Positions 43,783 through 52,814 of a stretch of DNA of 64,000 nucleotides are shown piece by piece (the stretch's first letter is position 1; each line of letters starts with the position of its first letter). Below the pieces are notes generated by a model. It made no database searches, was not told the DNA's origin, and saw only the letters and a list, made by a program, of their open reading frames with translations. Origin of the DNA: Candidatus Defluviibacterium haderslevense (GTDB lineage: Bacteria > Bacteroidota > Bacteroidia > Chitinophagales > Saprospiraceae); assembly GCA_016712225.1 (NCBI GenBank), contig JADJRL010000003.1:386001-450000 (forward strand), written 5' to 3'. The translations under genes and the position numbers were made by a program.

Positions 43783-46222
43783 GATCTATTGTTTGATTTG
43801 TAAAAATATTCCATCTATTCTTTAATGAGAAATGACCAGCAAATATTTCTGTTAATCCATAACTCAAAAGGATAATGGTAATAGAACTAGCTGGCATTAA
43901 TATTGCCGCAACCACCGGTGATAATATACCTTGTAGAGCATAATACAATCCTATGATGTTATATAATACTGAGATGGTAAAACTGAAAAGTATAATATAC
44001 TTACCCACCCTAGCTAATCGAATAAATGTATCTAAATGATTCAATTTTGAAGCATCTAAGACTCCATCAGATGATGGTGTAAAACTATTACTTGTATCAG
44101 CAATTGCTATTCCTACCTCACTTTGTTTTAAAGCGCCAGCGTCATTTAGACCATCTCCTACCATCATCACATTCAGGTCGTATTGTTCTTGCAATTGTTT
44201 GATATATTCCAATTTTTGTAATGGAGATTGATTAAAATATATTTCACTTTCTTTACCCATTAATGAATGTATAGTTTCAATTTCGTGATCATTGTCTCCA
44301 CTAATTAATGATAAGGTGAATTTCTTTTTTAGTCGTTGTATTAATTTTGAAATTCCAAAACGGTATTTATTTGAAATGAGGAATTCCCCAAACACTTGTC
44401 CGTCGATTGAAATAACGACTTTGGTGCCATGTGTTGATTGATTAAAAGTTTTTCCAACAAACTGGGGTGAGCCTATTTTTATATGTTTTTCATTCACCCA
44501 TCCTTCAATTCCCTGACCTTGTATTTCTTTAAAATGGTTGATTTCAATAGTTTCATCTTCCTTTAGAAAAGCCTCAATAATTTGACTCGTAGGATGGGTA
44601 TTTTGTTTGAGTAATGAAACAATTATTATCCGCATTTCTGGATTCAATACTTTGCCAGAATATTTAACATTGGATCCTTGGATTTGGGTAATCGTTCCAG
44701 TTTTATCAAAAACAATGTGATTGACTTTTGAAATTTTTTCTATGATTTCAGGGGATCTTAAATAAAATTGATTTAATCCAAAAATTCTCAAAATATTACC
44801 ATTGGTATAATTTTTTGAAAGCAATAAAGCGCATGGACAAGCTACAATAAGTACCGTCGTCATAGCATTCCACATGAGCATAAGTTCCCCTTGAAAATAC
44901 CAATAAATACCGGCACCCAAGCCTAACAAAAGTACCAAATAAGTAAAATAAGTCCCTATTTTATCATAGGTATCTTTACCAATATTTGCTTTTTTATTGA
45001 ATATTGGATTATTCCAAAGATTGGTTAAATAACTTTGTGAAACTTCTTTAACCACAACTAATTCTAACAATCCACCTAATTGCTTTCCACCGGCATATAT
45101 TATTTCGCCTATGTCAATTTTCACAGGAAGGCTTTCGCCATTGACAAAACTATAATCTATACTTGCTTCACCTTTCGATAAAAGAGCATCAACTGGAATA
45201 ATTTCATTGGAATAAACTTGGATGATATCTTTCTCCTTAACCTTTGATATTTCAACAGGTCTAATAAATCCATCCTTAATAACATTAAGCGCAATTGGAA
45301 AAAACGATTTAAAATCACGGTCAAATGAGATAGTCCTGTACGTTCTTGATTGTAACCATCTACCTATGAGCATAAAAAATACGATTCCACTCATACTATC
45401 CAAATATCCATTTCCGGTACCTATGGATATCTCATATAAACTTCGAATAAATGTAATGACCAATGCTAAAGCCACTGGTAAATCAATATTCAAAAAACGA
45501 TGTTTTAAGCCATTCCAAGCAGAAACAAAAAATTCAGTAGCGGAATAAAATAATACAGGTAAGGCAAGTATAACTGAAACAAATTTGAAAAAGTAAGCAA
45601 TTTTTGGTTCAATAGCATTTGAAATTGAAAAATAATCTGCTAGGCTAATCATCATGATATTCGCGAAACAAAAACCTGCGACACCTATTTTATACCATCT
45701 GGTTCGATCGGTTTTTGAAACCGGATCAGAATTTAGTTCATTCAAACTCAAATGTGGTTCATAACCAATATTATCAAGTGTTTCAACCACCTTTCTCAAA
45801 CTGGTTTCGTGTTGATCAAAAACGATAAATACTTCTTTTTTACTAAAGTTGACCCGAGAAGAAATGATGCCATTATTGATAGATGCTAATTGTTCCAATA
45901 ACCAGAGGCAACTACTACAATGTATCTGAGGCAAATAAAAGGTGACCTGAGTTTGGTGCTGATCTGCATACTTAATGAGTTTTTTCTGAATCGTAGTATC
46001 TTCCAGGAATGCATATTTATCCTGACGTTTACTCCTGTTTTGGATCAATCCTGGTTTTTCATTCAACTCATAATAATCACACAACTGATGTTCATTTAAA
46101 ATTTCAAACACCATTTTACAACCATTGCAGCAGAAGAATTTCTCATCCACATGGCAAGCCCTATCAGGAATATCATTCCCACAGTGATAACAAATGCTAA
46201 CAGTTGAATGTACTGGTTTCAC
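43769..46222 (-). CDS. ccoI: CcoI-type copper-exporting P1B ATPase
   Basis: An 817-residue protein with an N-terminal Cys-rich metal-binding domain (CYHCGNDIP, FFCCNGCKMVFEIL), then an HMA domain with IHCSSCLWLLEQL. Membrane CPC motif CPCALLLS, phosphorylation DKTGTIT, and hinge MVGDGLNDAGAL are present. The long N-terminus and genetic position identify the CcoI/FixI branch, which supplies copper for the cbb3 CuB centre. It overlaps the CBS gene by 14 bases. Confidence 0.93.
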   Translation of the reverse strand: MKPVHSTVSICYHCGNDIPDRACHVDEKFFCCNGCKMVFEILNEHQLCDYYELNEKPGLIQNRSKRQDKYAFLEDTTIQKKLIKYADQHQTQVTFYLPQIHCSSCLWLLEQLASINNGIISSRVNFSKKEVFIVFDQHETSLRKVVETLDNIGYEPHLSLNELNSDPVSKTDRTRWYKIGVAGFCFANIMMISLADYFSISNAIEPKIAYFFKFVSVILALPVLFYSATEFFVSAWNGLKHRFLNIDLPVALALVITFIRSLYEISIGTGNGYLDSMSGIVFFMLIGRWLQSRTYRTISFDRDFKSFFPIALNVIKDGFIRPVEISKVKEKDIIQVYSNEIIPVDALLSKGEASIDYSFVNGESLPVKIDIGEIIYAGGKQLGGLLELVVVKEVSQSYLTNLWNNPIFNKKANIGKDTYDKIGTYFTYLVLLLGLGAGIYWYFQGELMLMWNAMTTVLIVACPCALLLSKNYTNGNILRIFGLNQFYLRSPEIIEKISKVNHIVFDKTGTITQIQGSNVKYSGKVLNPEMRIIIVSLLKQNTHPTSQIIEAFLKEDETIEINHFKEIQGQGIEGWVNEKHIKIGSPQFVGKTFNQSTHGTKVVISIDGQVFGEFLISNKYRFGISKLIQRLKKKFTLSLISGDNDHEIETIHSLMGKESEIYFNQSPLQKLEYIKQLQEQYDLNVMMVGDGLNDAGALKQSEVGIAIADTSNSFTPSSDGVLDASKLNHLDTFIRLARVGKYIILFSFTISVLYNIIGLYYALQGILSPVVAAILMPASSITIILLSYGLTEIFAGHFSLKNRWNIFTNQTIDHDSE

Positions 46223-46231
46223 AAATTCTAT

Positions 46232-46417
46232 TTAGTCTTTTTTTAATTCTTTAAGCATTTCATCAGTTTGTAATGCAACTTTTGAACAAACTCCATTTCC
46301 TTGACATGAGCCACAACAATCCTTTTCTTCTGAATTTTTGTGATCATCATGAACGATTGTTGGGTTCAATACGACAAGATGATTTGGAGAATGGGCCTTA
46401 TTGTTTTTGTCTTTCAT
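46232..46417 (-). CDS. Small Cys-rich protein between the Rrf2 regulator and the copper ATPase
   Basis: A 61-residue soluble protein with the cluster EEKDCCGSCQGNGVCSK (four Cys) and two upstream His (VHDDH) before it, ending in a charged helix (LQTDEMLKELKKD). No known family was recognised. The spacing could bind Cu(I), Zn or an Fe-S cluster. It ends 9 bases before the copper ATPase start, so a metal-donating partner of that pump is a reasonable inference. Confidence 0.6.
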   Translation of the reverse strand: MKDKNNKAHSPNHLVVLNPTIVHDDHKNSEEKDCCGSCQGNGVCSKVALQTDEMLKELKKD

Positions 46418-46462
46418 ATTACATTATATTAATACCTTACAATCCTTTATTGAATAAAAAAA

Positions 46463-46897
46463 TTATTGATTCTTCAGAAAGAACTTTCCTGAATCCAACT
46501 TCTTATTAAAATCACCTATGGTGTTATTTTCTATCATCCCGATCAAATTTCGTTTGATTTCTTTAAATTCAAAATGAACTGGACAAGGGTTTTTTTCAGA
46601 ACAAGCCTTTAAGCCTAGAACACAATCTGTGTATAATTTCTCTCCATCCATTGCTTTCACAATATCTGCTATGGAAGCTTTTAAATCCTCCTTATCCAGA
46701 TAAAATCCCCCATTAGGGCCCTTAACGGAGTGTACCAGTTTTCTCCTACTGAGGTCCTGCATAATTTTTGCAATAAAATGCTCAGGTGAGTCCGTTCCTT
46801 TTGCAATTTCTTTTATACCCACACGTGCTTCATTTTTTGATTTCTGAGCTACAAAAATCATCGCTTTGATGGCATATTCACAAGATTTTGAAAACAT
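46463..46897 (-). CDS. Rrf2-family regulator with Fe-S cysteines
   Basis: A 144-residue winged-helix protein: YAIKAMIFVAQKSKNEARVGIKEIAKG, recognition region DSPEHFIAKIMQDLSRRKLVHS, wing GPNGGFYLDKE. Three cysteines (C92, C99, C105 in DCVLGLKACSEKNPCP) lie where IscR/NsrR-type proteins ligate a cluster. Such proteins sense Fe-S status, NO or redox. It heads the cbb3 block, 45 bases before the Cys-rich gene. A -7-like TATTTTTG is 18 bases upstream of its ATG (46915-46922). Confidence 0.87.
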   Translation of the reverse strand: MFSKSCEYAIKAMIFVAQKSKNEARVGIKEIAKGTDSPEHFIAKIMQDLSRRKLVHSVKGPNGGFYLDKEDLKASIADIVKAMDGEKLYTDCVLGLKACSEKNPCPVHFEFKEIKRNLIGMIENNTIGDFNKKLDSGKFFLKNQ

Positions 46898-47578
46898 AGT
46901 TTGTGTTTATGGGTCAAAAATACTACAAATATTTAAAATATAAAGAGTTTTATATCTTTTAATAGAAAAAATATTTTATTTATTTTAAAAAATGATTCCT
47001 TTATTCATATATAGAATATAATACTATTTATGTATTTATATTATAACCAACTATATATATTATATTTTTAATATATAAAAATTGATTTCATAAAAAAAAT
47101 AAAAAAAATTTTTAACCATAGCATTTATATAAAAATTTATCCTAATTATTCATTTTTTAATCCAAATCCATCGAATTTTACAACTCTGAGAATACCATCA
47201 GCCGTGCTAATATGAACTAATAATTAAATAGAAGCTAATTGGATTTGAATTTGAGTCAACGAAATACCTAAAAAAATCAAGTTCCACCAAACACATATCC
47301 TAAGATGTTACAAGATGAATTTTGGAACATTTAGAGTCTTTAGATATCGAATATTTCTTTGACCTTCCTAATCTGTATTTAAACATCGCAAAATCATACA
47401 CCACTAAACGAAACTGGTCCCCATGATTATCTATTCTAAAAAACGAGCCAATTAGCTCTAATAATCCTTAAATCAAAAGACCTAAGTTCAATAGACTAAC
47501 ATCTGGAGTCAACTAACATCGACTTCACTAACTTTAGAGTTACAACATTCAATGAAGAGAATATCAAATTTGAGGCCT
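46898..47578. other. AT-rich intergenic region
   Basis: 681 bases between the Rrf2 gene and the 47579 gene. The part at about 46950-47160 is almost pure A and T. No gene, palindrome or terminator was recognised apart from the -7-like element near 46915-46922. The second half (47160-47578) has ordinary composition for the window but no open frame of note. Confidence 0.6.
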
Positions 47579-47956
47579 TTATAAATACTTAGCTAAAAAC
47601 TGATAAAACTCCTTTTTCGTCTTAACAAAATCGGTAGCATCAGATTGAATTAATTCCGCTATCGTGTTATCTGATTCTATCATCTTAACGCCAATATAAT
47701 TGGGCTTTTCAGAAGCATTATCCAATAAAACTTTGTCCTTCAATTTAACATCATGCAACAGTTCATCAATATGAATTTCCATCAATCTGAACTTATTCTC
47801 AAAATGCTCTACATGCATTAAGATCTCACTAGAGGTATTCTTTTGTACGATTTCTTCTAATCTATTTTTGAAAAAAGGAATCTCAGACTTATAAAACTTT
47901 AATTCCCGAATCCAATCCTGGCACATCACGTGCAAATGTGAAATACTATCCTTCAT
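47579..47956 (-). CDS. Hypothetical helical protein
   Basis: A 125-residue soluble protein, mostly helical with heptad character (FFKNRLEEIVQKNTSSEILM, HFENKFRLMEIHIDELLHDV). No recognised family, signal or motif. It is isolated between two long AT-rich spacers, which suggests single-gene expression. Length, codon use and lack of overlap support a real gene. Confidence 0.55.
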   Translation of the reverse strand: MKDSISHLHVMCQDWIRELKFYKSEIPFFKNRLEEIVQKNTSSEILMHVEHFENKFRLMEIHIDELLHDVKLKDKVLLDNASEKPNYIGVKMIESDNTIAELIQSDATDFVKTKKEFYQFLAKYL

Positions 47957-48538
47957 TGTTTTTTGTTTTAATTGTGAATTTCATTTATATTCTATCTACT
48001 TAACTGTTAACCTTTTAAAAATTTATGTGTCGTTATGACTATTATCACCTTCACGAACATCATCTCATCCACTAACATGTTCATAACACAAATTTAATAC
48101 AATTGTTAAATATAAAGACTTTTTTATCTTTTATTTAATATTAATTGTTAAAAATAATTTTTGTTCAAATGATTCTCTACTCAAAATATTATATAGTTAT
48201 ATTTTATATGTATAATAAATTAATAATCTATATTTTATTAAATATTTATTTTTTTAAGATTAAGTAAAAAAAATTGAATAGACCTTTGAATTTTAAGTGT
48301 CCGATTAAAATACACTAGATTTGAACAAACTTCCAATCCATTATAATAAGTTGGCTAAGCATCTAAGTCTAAAGTATAGTTTCAGATCCCACCATATTAA
48401 AAGGCTAAATATAAAATCTACCCATATTCAGACAACCACTATGAATACGAATCATTTGATTGATATTTAAATGTTCAATTCTTTTCTTCACTTTTTATCT
48501 ATATATTTACGTGTTGTATTCGTTAAAAGATTTAATTC
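47957..48538. other. AT-rich intergenic region with divergent starts
   Basis: 582 bases between two divergently transcribed genes. It must hold two promoters, but I see only partial -7 matches (TATATTTA at about 48503-48510 for the plus-strand gene). Nothing else was recognised. Confidence 0.5.
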
Positions 48539-49258
48539 ATGAAACCCATAACAACCCTAATATTCTTGATGTTTATCTTAGGAAGTGCATATGGTCAAGA
48601 ACATAAAAGCCCTTCAAAGAAAATTCAAATAGGAATCAATTATTCAGCAGATCTTAATTATAGAACGCTTTTTATAAAAAAAGAGACTCATGGCTCACTG
48701 ATTGTAAAAGATTCACGAAACAAAAATGAAATCCCAAAATACGGCTACACAACTGGTATTCTACTCTCTATTAATATTTGTCCTAAAATATCTCTAACAA
48801 CCGGTTTGCAATATTCAAATAAAGGATATCAAACAAAAACCACAGAAGCCATATGGCAAGCACCAGATCCGTCTCTTGCTAGTTCAACTCAATTCAGGTA
48901 TCAGAATTATTTTATTGATATCCCAGTCATTGCAAATTATTTTATTGGCAATAAAAAACTTCGTTTGGTGACTTCCCTTGGTTTAACAACCAATTTGTAT
49001 ATTAATGAAATCGTGTCATTAAAATTGAATTATCTAACAAAACCATCAGAAATTCATAATACTAAATCGAATTACAATTACAATAAATTCAATATTAGTG
49101 CCACATTAGGATGCGGTATGAATTATCGCATTCATTCAAAAATTGATATTCGTCTAGAACCCACCTTTAGATATCAAATTTTTAGAATAATAAATGCTGA
49201 TCTTACAGCTCGTCTATGGAATATAGGATTGAACCTAGGCGTATTTAATACTTTTTAA
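48539..49258 (+). CDS. PorT-like outer-membrane beta-barrel, copy 1
   Basis: A 239-residue protein with a signal peptide (MKPITTLIFLMFILGSAYGQ) and a barrel of the outer-membrane PorT/OmpW-like type: QIGINYSADLNYRTLFI, TGLQYSNKGYQTKT, YFIDIPVIANYFIGNKKLRLV, IRLEPTFRYQIFRI. The protein is about half identical to the next gene. Function is unknown; PorT-like barrels occur widely in Bacteroidota. Confidence 0.8.
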   Translation: MKPITTLIFLMFILGSAYGQEHKSPSKKIQIGINYSADLNYRTLFIKKETHGSLIVKDSRNKNEIPKYGYTTGILLSINICPKISLTTGLQYSNKGYQTKTTEAIWQAPDPSLASSTQFRYQNYFIDIPVIANYFIGNKKLRLVTSLGLTTNLYINEIVSLKLNYLTKPSEIHNTKSNYNYNKFNISATLGCGMNYRIHSKIDIRLEPTFRYQIFRIINADLTARLWNIGLNLGVFNTF

Positions 49259-49559
49259 TTCTTGGCTTAAAGATCAAATCGCACATTGGAATATAAGCCA
49301 CAACATAAACTAGAGGTATTATTTGACAAATATATAGTTCACCAAATAGCCATATCTCTTAGGTATTGCATTAATAATATTAATCTAGTTAATACAAACC
49401 TAAGTCAAAACTAACATATCAGTAAACTCCTGTTATGTACACTCAATTAATTTATAACAACTTCTATAACTAGGCATTACTACATAATATTCTAAAATTA
49501 CCATAACTAAATTATGGTATATTCTTATATTTACATTAGTGTTAAAATAAAATATAACT

Positions 49560-50285
49560 ATGAAACCCATATTATCTCTTGTAATTTTAATATTTGCACT
49601 TAGCTACGCATTTGGTCAAGACCACAAAAAGGATTCAAAGAAAATTCAATTAGGGATCAATTATTCGCCCGACTATAATTATCGAACCCTAACAATTAAT
49701 AATAAAACTCAAGGAGCTACTCATGTAAAGGATATAAGGAATAAAACTGAATCACCAAAATTCGGATTGACCGCAGGCCTGCAAATTGCATGGACCTTTC
49801 ACCCCAAACTCGCTTTGAATATTGGTCTGCAATATTCAAATAAAGGTTACAAATTAAAAGAAAAACCCCGTGCAATATCAGTAAGTGATCTACTCGATGA
49901 TCAACACTACTTTGCTACTCGTTTCAAATACTCCTTTCATTATATAGATTTCCCTTTAAGTATAAGTTATTTGATTGGAAAAAAAAGAATGCAGATGGTA
50001 GCATCTATTGGAGTTACAACTAACATTTTTATTAAGGAGTGTTTGTCAATTTTTAGGAATACCAAATCTAACCAATTCGATATAAATCTGCCATCACATT
50101 ACAAATATAATAAATTCAATTTAAGTGCCACAATAGGCTGTGGGATCAAATACCACCTGCTTTCAAAAATTGATGTTCGTCTGGAACCCTCATTTAGGTA
50201 TCAGCTATTAAAGGTGATCAATTCTGATTTATCAGCCCACCTATGGAATTTTGGAATGAATACAGCAATATTATATTCATTTTAA
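49560..50285 (+). CDS. PorT-like outer-membrane beta-barrel, copy 2
   Basis: A 241-residue paralogue of the preceding gene, with the same plan: signal peptide ending ALSYAFGQ, QLGINYSPDYNYRTLTI, LQYSNKGYKLKE, FHYIDFPLSISYLIGKKRMQM, VRLEPSFRYQLLKVI. The two share the order and spacing of motifs throughout, so they arose by tandem duplication. The 301-base gap between them (49259-49559) is AT-rich with no gene seen, so each probably has its own promoter. Confidence 0.8.
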   Translation: MKPILSLVILIFALSYAFGQDHKKDSKKIQLGINYSPDYNYRTLTINNKTQGATHVKDIRNKTESPKFGLTAGLQIAWTFHPKLALNIGLQYSNKGYKLKEKPRAISVSDLLDDQHYFATRFKYSFHYIDFPLSISYLIGKKRMQMVASIGVTTNIFIKECLSIFRNTKSNQFDINLPSHYKYNKFNLSATIGCGIKYHLLSKIDVRLEPSFRYQLLKVINSDLSAHLWNFGMNTAILYSF

Positions 50286-50491
50286 TTTTTACATGATTTA
50301 AACCAAGGCCTTCATCAGTACTTGCCAAAAAATAAGGCTTGCCTGTTCAGCTTATAAGATTTCTTAATGCTTTCAGATTAAAAAGGCAGTTAAACTAGAA
50401 TTTTTGACTCGCAGTCAACTATTTTTAAAAAAAAATTAAATTTTTAGCACAAATTTAACTTTTAATCGTTGTACATATAAAACCAAACACA

Positions 50492-52615
50492 ATGAAAAAT
50501 TATGTTTCGATATCTATTTTATTCTTATTGTTAAGCAGTTTCTTTTCCACATCCTTAAAAGCTTATAATTCACTTACCGTTCAGGATCCAAGAGCTACCT
50601 GGAGATATGGTGTAGGAACTATGGATTCAGTAACGCTCGTAGTTAAACCAAAAGGTTTATTTTTGGAACATTCTATATACATCAATTTTTCAGCTAAAAA
50701 TTTAAATTATACCTCAAAAGATACATTGGAGGTTATTTTTAATTTCGACCTTCCTTCAAATGCAATAGTTACTGACTCTTGGTTGTGGCTAACACCTAGT
50801 CAGATTCTTAAAGGAAAATTATTAGATTTATGGACAGCTTCAACCATTTATGAAAATATAGTCAAAAGACGCAGGGACCCTTCCATACTTAAAAAATTAA
50901 CAGCCACACAATACGAATTAAGAATTTTTCCTATGGCCGGAAATGCATACCGCAAAGTCAAAATTACTTATTTAGTTCCATTAGACCTAAATGGCAATAT
51001 ATTATCAGGACCAATTGCTACTAATTATTTGACCACATCTAAAATACCCATAAATAATATTAATTTTATATATTTACCGGAGACAAAATATGGCAACCCA
51101 ATTTTAAAAACAAACACAGGTACAGAAATAACATTTTGGGAAAAAGAAGATCCCGAATTCGGTAAATTTTTATACAAACCAATTACATTAAATGACATAA
51201 CTAAGACCCCAATTTTACAATTTACTTTAGACAGATCCTACACAAGTTATTTTACAACATTCGAAAAAGACAATGAAAATTATTATCAACTTGCTGTTCA
51301 ACTCAGCAGCCTAGTTCAAGCAGCAAAAGACAAAAAAATATTAATCACTTTTGATTATTATCAATCCAACACGTTTAGTAAGGATGTCATTCTAGACGAG
51401 CTACAATCCGCATTAATTAAAAACCTAAGTCCAACGCAGTCCTTCAATATGTGTTATGTTTCTGGATTTGATGTTGTGTTTAATTCCACGGACTGGATAT
51501 CAGCAACTCCTGAAAACATTATAACACAGATCAACAAATTAAGAAATAATGCAAGTAATGTAGGATCAACATTGTCACTACTTGCCAAATCATTGCAGTA
51601 TATCAAATCAAAAAATAATGACGGAAGCATATACTTTTTATCTGCAGGTGATATGTACAGTAATATTGATCTAAGTAATTCTATTTTACAGGATTTAACT
51701 AAAGAAGGACTTGCAAGCACCACTATACATGTAACCGACATTTGTTCTTTAAATAAATTTTGTGGATACATAAATAATATATTATATTGTAACAATCATT
51801 ATCTCTATACCAATATCTCGAGAATTTCAAAAGGTAGTTATACAAAATATGATTTACAAAATAGTTCATTATCCGCACTATTTACAAGCAGCATTTCGAA
51901 AACGATTGGAAACATTTTGAATCTTGATTTCTATTCAACCGTAGATAATGGATTCTGTTATAACAAATATATCAATAAAGATTTAAATCAATATAATTTA
52001 TCAGATTACATCGTTCAGGTAGGTAAATTTACTGGTTCCTTGCCATTCAGAGGAGAAGTATCCGGATTTTTAGATAATAAAATTTTTAATTCAAAATTTA
52101 CAATACCAATAGAAAATCGCCTTCCGACAGATGTGACGAATGTCCAAATTTGGGCTGGTAATTATATCAAGGAATTGGAAAAAAATATTTCATCAAATAT
52201 TACCGTTAATAATATAATAAATCTAAGTATAGAACATAATGTTCTTTCATTATATACAGCTTTCCTCTGTTTAGAAGATACAAGTTATTATTGTGTGAAC
52301 TGCAAAGACGAGACGCATATTAACACAGGTACAGAAGAATTAAAAGATAGCATCAATTTTATTTCTTTTCCAAATCCATTTTCTGAAAAAATCCAGTTTA
52401 CATTAAATGATATTAAGAATATTGATCCAGGACAAGTGAGTATTTCAATCTATGATATTTCAGGAAGAAAAGTAGATATTATTTCTGAATTTCAGTTAAT
52501 TCAAGGATCACTAAAATTCTCTTGGCATCCAAATCCCGAAATTCAAACTGGCATCTATATATGTATAGTCAAAGCAAAGAATTCAGTTTATAAGAAAAAA
52601 ATAATTAAAATGTAA
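50492..52615 (+). CDS. VIT/VWA-like surface protein with T9SS type A domain
   Basis: A 707-residue protein with a signal peptide (to about SLKAYN). A VIT-like domain covers about 45-180 (VVKPKGLFLEHSIYINFSA, LEVIFNFDLPSNAIVTDSWLWL, RIFPMAGNAYRKVKITYLVPL). A Rossmann-like region at about 290-430 resembles a von Willebrand A domain, with ILITFDYYQSN where a MIDAS DxSxS is expected. A sorting domain covers about 620-707 (NFISFPNPFSEKIQFTL, IYDISGRKV, IYICIVKAKNSVYKKKIIK). The missing MIDAS argues against metal-dependent ligand binding. Likely a cell-surface protein of unknown role. Confidence 0.75.
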   Translation: MKNYVSISILFLLLSSFFSTSLKAYNSLTVQDPRATWRYGVGTMDSVTLVVKPKGLFLEHSIYINFSAKNLNYTSKDTLEVIFNFDLPSNAIVTDSWLWLTPSQILKGKLLDLWTASTIYENIVKRRRDPSILKKLTATQYELRIFPMAGNAYRKVKITYLVPLDLNGNILSGPIATNYLTTSKIPINNINFIYLPETKYGNPILKTNTGTEITFWEKEDPEFGKFLYKPITLNDITKTPILQFTLDRSYTSYFTTFEKDNENYYQLAVQLSSLVQAAKDKKILITFDYYQSNTFSKDVILDELQSALIKNLSPTQSFNMCYVSGFDVVFNSTDWISATPENIITQINKLRNNASNVGSTLSLLAKSLQYIKSKNNDGSIYFLSAGDMYSNIDLSNSILQDLTKEGLASTTIHVTDICSLNKFCGYINNILYCNNHYLYTNISRISKGSYTKYDLQNSSLSALFTSSISKTIGNILNLDFYSTVDNGFCYNKYINKDLNQYNLSDYIVQVGKFTGSLPFRGEVSGFLDNKIFNSKFTIPIENRLPTDVTNVQIWAGNYIKELEKNISSNITVNNIINLSIEHNVLSLYTAFLCLEDTSYYCVNCKDETHINTGTEELKDSINFISFPNPFSEKIQFTLNDIKNIDPGQVSISIYDISGRKVDIISEFQLIQGSLKFSWHPNPEIQTGIYICIVKAKNSVYKKKIIKM

Positions 52616-52754
52616 TGATTTTAATAATTAAAATTGTTTTACGAACGTCATATCATATTTTGGCGTTCAGTTAATAAAACAAAATAATATTATTTTTAAT
52701 AAACTTTACGGTGATCAAAGATCCGAATTTAGACTTTCTAGATTAACCGTTCAA

Positions 52755-52786
52755 TTGAATTCATAAAGCAAATTTTCTTATCTTTG
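52755..52786 (+). promoter_or_regulatory. Candidate promoter for the SulP gene
   Basis: TTG at 52755-52757 and TATCTTTG at 52779-52786, 21 bases apart, match the Bacteroidota -33/-7 pattern. The -7 element ends 28 bases before the ATG at 52815. Confidence 0.55.
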
Positions 52787-52814
52787 GGTTTATGATATTA
52801 ATTTATAAGCCTGA

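Noticed and set aside
46950..47160. Replication origin in the A/T-only stretch
   Set aside because: No DnaA-box-like repeats and no dnaA, dnaN or parAB genes nearby.
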